The notes under the pieces: model-generated
Seen by the model: the letters and a program-made list of their open reading frames with translations, nothing else
What the model was told of the DNA's origin: nothing
Database searches by the model: none
NCBI GenBank assembly: GCA_023375785.1
Contig: SZWC01006816.1
Coordinates: 1 to 28,350 of the forward strand
Direction of reading: 5' to 3'
Source: Penium margaritaceum
Lineage: Eukaryota > Streptophyta > Zygnematophyceae > Desmidiales > Peniaceae
Length of the DNA: 28,350 nt
Part shown: piece after piece, positions 27,308 to 28,350 of the stretch
How positions within the stretch are numbered: the first letter of the stretch is position 1
Layout of the letters: every line of letters begins with the position of its first letter
Made by a program: the position numbers and the translations under genes

Positions 27308-28184
27308 GCGTTTCTCGCCGATTTAGAACGGTGGCAAAAGTCGACCTTCTGACAAAAAAATCGGCTAAGTGCTGAAAATTTAAAAATTTAAATTTTCACC
27401 ACTAAAAATTGAAGGTTGTCTAAATGAAGCGAAATTTGGACCACAGAGGCGTCTGAGGATGCTGAAGACAATGGTGAAATTTTCGTCTTCAAAAAAAGGG
27501 GAAAAAGGCCAACACGACCTGATTTTGTGCTCAGGCCGAAAAAATGAAAAATTCAAATCAGTGATGCGGAACGGTGAATGCTGGAGGCTACAGAGCTCCA
27601 AATGAGGCGAGCAAGGGCGCGATGGAAAGCTTGAGATCTAAGATTTCCAACGAGCCATAGCGCGCAACTTTTGGTGGCTATTTGAGTCCGGCACAGGCGG
27701 GTGAAGAGAGGATGGCGGCTGACGCGATTTGCGTCTGCGGCTCCTCCACGTCCGTGCGGCTTCCAGAAAGCTGCACGGCTGGAGTCAGCACCTACAAGAG
27801 GTACTGGTGCCTCTGGTGCCTGAGTGGCCACGGCCGCCGCTGCTGCTGTTGCTCGCTGATGGTGATGTTGCTCGCCCGGTTTGCGGCTCCAAGTCGCCAC
27901 ACGGGCGGCCTCGGACCGGCTGCTGCTGCGCGTAAGGGCTCCAACGGCCTCAAGCCGTTGTGGCACGCTGCAGCTGCAGCACGAACCTGCCGTTGCGGTT
28001 TCTGACGCATCAGGATGATGGCATATGCGTCGCTGCGTGCTCTTGTCGCTTCAAGCGACTCAGGGTGGTGATGGGTCCAACCAGGACCTGCTGCTGCTGC
28101 TGTGGGCTGCTGCCACTGCTGCTGCTCACTGCTGCTGCAGCTGCTGCGTCTCTGCTGCGCAGCACGACGAGCACTGGCTCGCCT
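27308..28184 (-). other. Untranslated leader of Copia-B
   Basis: 877 bp between primer site and the gag frame. An AT-rich part (27350-27570) contains a symmetrical AAATTTAAAAATTTAAATTT-like string near 27380. A CTG-rich part (27830-28165), CAG-rich in element sense, lies next to the primer site. No functional open frame is proposed. Confidence 0.7.
27830..28165 (-). repeat. CTG-rich tract in Copia-B leader (CAG-rich in element sense)
   Basis: Short runs of CTG (up to four or five) with GCC, GCT and TTG. It lies in the same position and sense as the CAG-rich leader of Copia-A, but is less decayed. Confidence 0.7.
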
Positions 28185-28196
28185 GCTCTGATACCA
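28185..28196 (-). promoter_or_regulatory. Primer-binding site of Copia-B
   Basis: The - strand reads TGGTATCAGAGC, directly next to the 5' LTR (starts 28197). Confidence 0.95.
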
Positions 28197-28350
28197 TGAG
28201 AAGATTCCAGGAAGCTTCCTAGCCTTTCTGCTTGCTAGCCTGACAGCACGGGTCTGGCTGGTTGACACACAGGTCATGCAAGGGACAGCAAGGGTAGGGA
28301 GAGACACGTGCACTTGTATCTCAAGCTTCAACTGAAGTAAATGCAGAGAG
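28197..28350 (-). repeat. 5' LTR of Copia-B, cut by the window edge
   Basis: Matches 20737-20890 with two differences in 154 bases (G to A and T to G). The rest lies outside the window. Confidence 0.95.

Larger units (their letters stand above)
20737..28350 (-). mobile_element. Copia-B: nearly complete Ty1/copia element, cut by the window edge
   Basis: In element sense: 5' LTR (28350 to 28197, incomplete), primer site (28196-28185), leader, a gag-pol frame (27304 to 21454), polypurine tract, 3' LTR (21365 to 20737). Domain order gag, protease, integrase, reverse transcriptase, RNase H is that of copia. The overlapping part of the two LTRs differs at 2 of 154 positions, so it is young. Catalytic motifs are present, but the frame has five TAG and one TAA stop. 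Four N positions mark assembly gaps, one with a false duplication (24220-24894). Confidence 0.95.

Overview
This window is repeat-dense nuclear DNA from a plant-lineage eukaryote. Almost everything recognisable in it is LTR retrotransposon, and no convincing host gene, rRNA or tRNA gene was found. The lineage is judged from the elements: Ty1/copia and Ty3/gypsy (chromovirus) polyproteins, and primer-binding sites that match the 3' end of a plant-type initiator tRNA-Met. A streptophyte alga or another large-genome green plant would fit. The sequence does not fix the species.

Layout. 1-1081 is a long foldback whose 120-bp arms are about 95% identical. 1082-5317 is the 5' part of a decayed copia element on the + strand ('Copia-A'): LTR end, primer site at 1709, a CAG/TAG/CAA triplet leader, broken gag and the protease start. 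At about 5318 it abuts a gypsy element on the - strand, with no LTR at the join. The gypsy element ('Gypsy-A') has its 5' LTR at 13097-13593, then primer site, gag, protease and part of reverse transcriptase, ending at about 5318. A complete non-autonomous element sits inside it at 6818-11660: two 552-bp LTRs, a 5-bp target duplication, primer site, polypurine tract, one gag gene and no pol. 13594-16265 is mostly unassigned. 16266-18803 is the 3' half of another gypsy chromovirus on the + strand ('Gypsy-B'): decayed integrase, chromodomain, hairpin-bearing tandem repeats and 3' LTR. 19395-19931 is a further related LTR, followed by a primer site. 20737-28350 is a copia element on the - strand ('Copia-B', same family as Copia-A), nearly complete, with its 5' LTR cut by the window edge.

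How the parts work together. Copia-B carries gag, protease, integrase, reverse transcriptase and RNase H with their catalytic motifs present. Its single long frame is interrupted only by five TAG codons and one TAA; the final stop is TGA. Each element also has its own replication signals. The gag-only element would need reverse transcriptase and integrase from elsewhere.

Main points for a second look: the gag-only nested element; the bias of in-frame stops to TAG/TAA, at sites where Gln is expected or plausible; and assembly artefacts in Copia-B, namely a 337-bp duplication around a single N and a second N that hides missing reverse transcriptase sequence.
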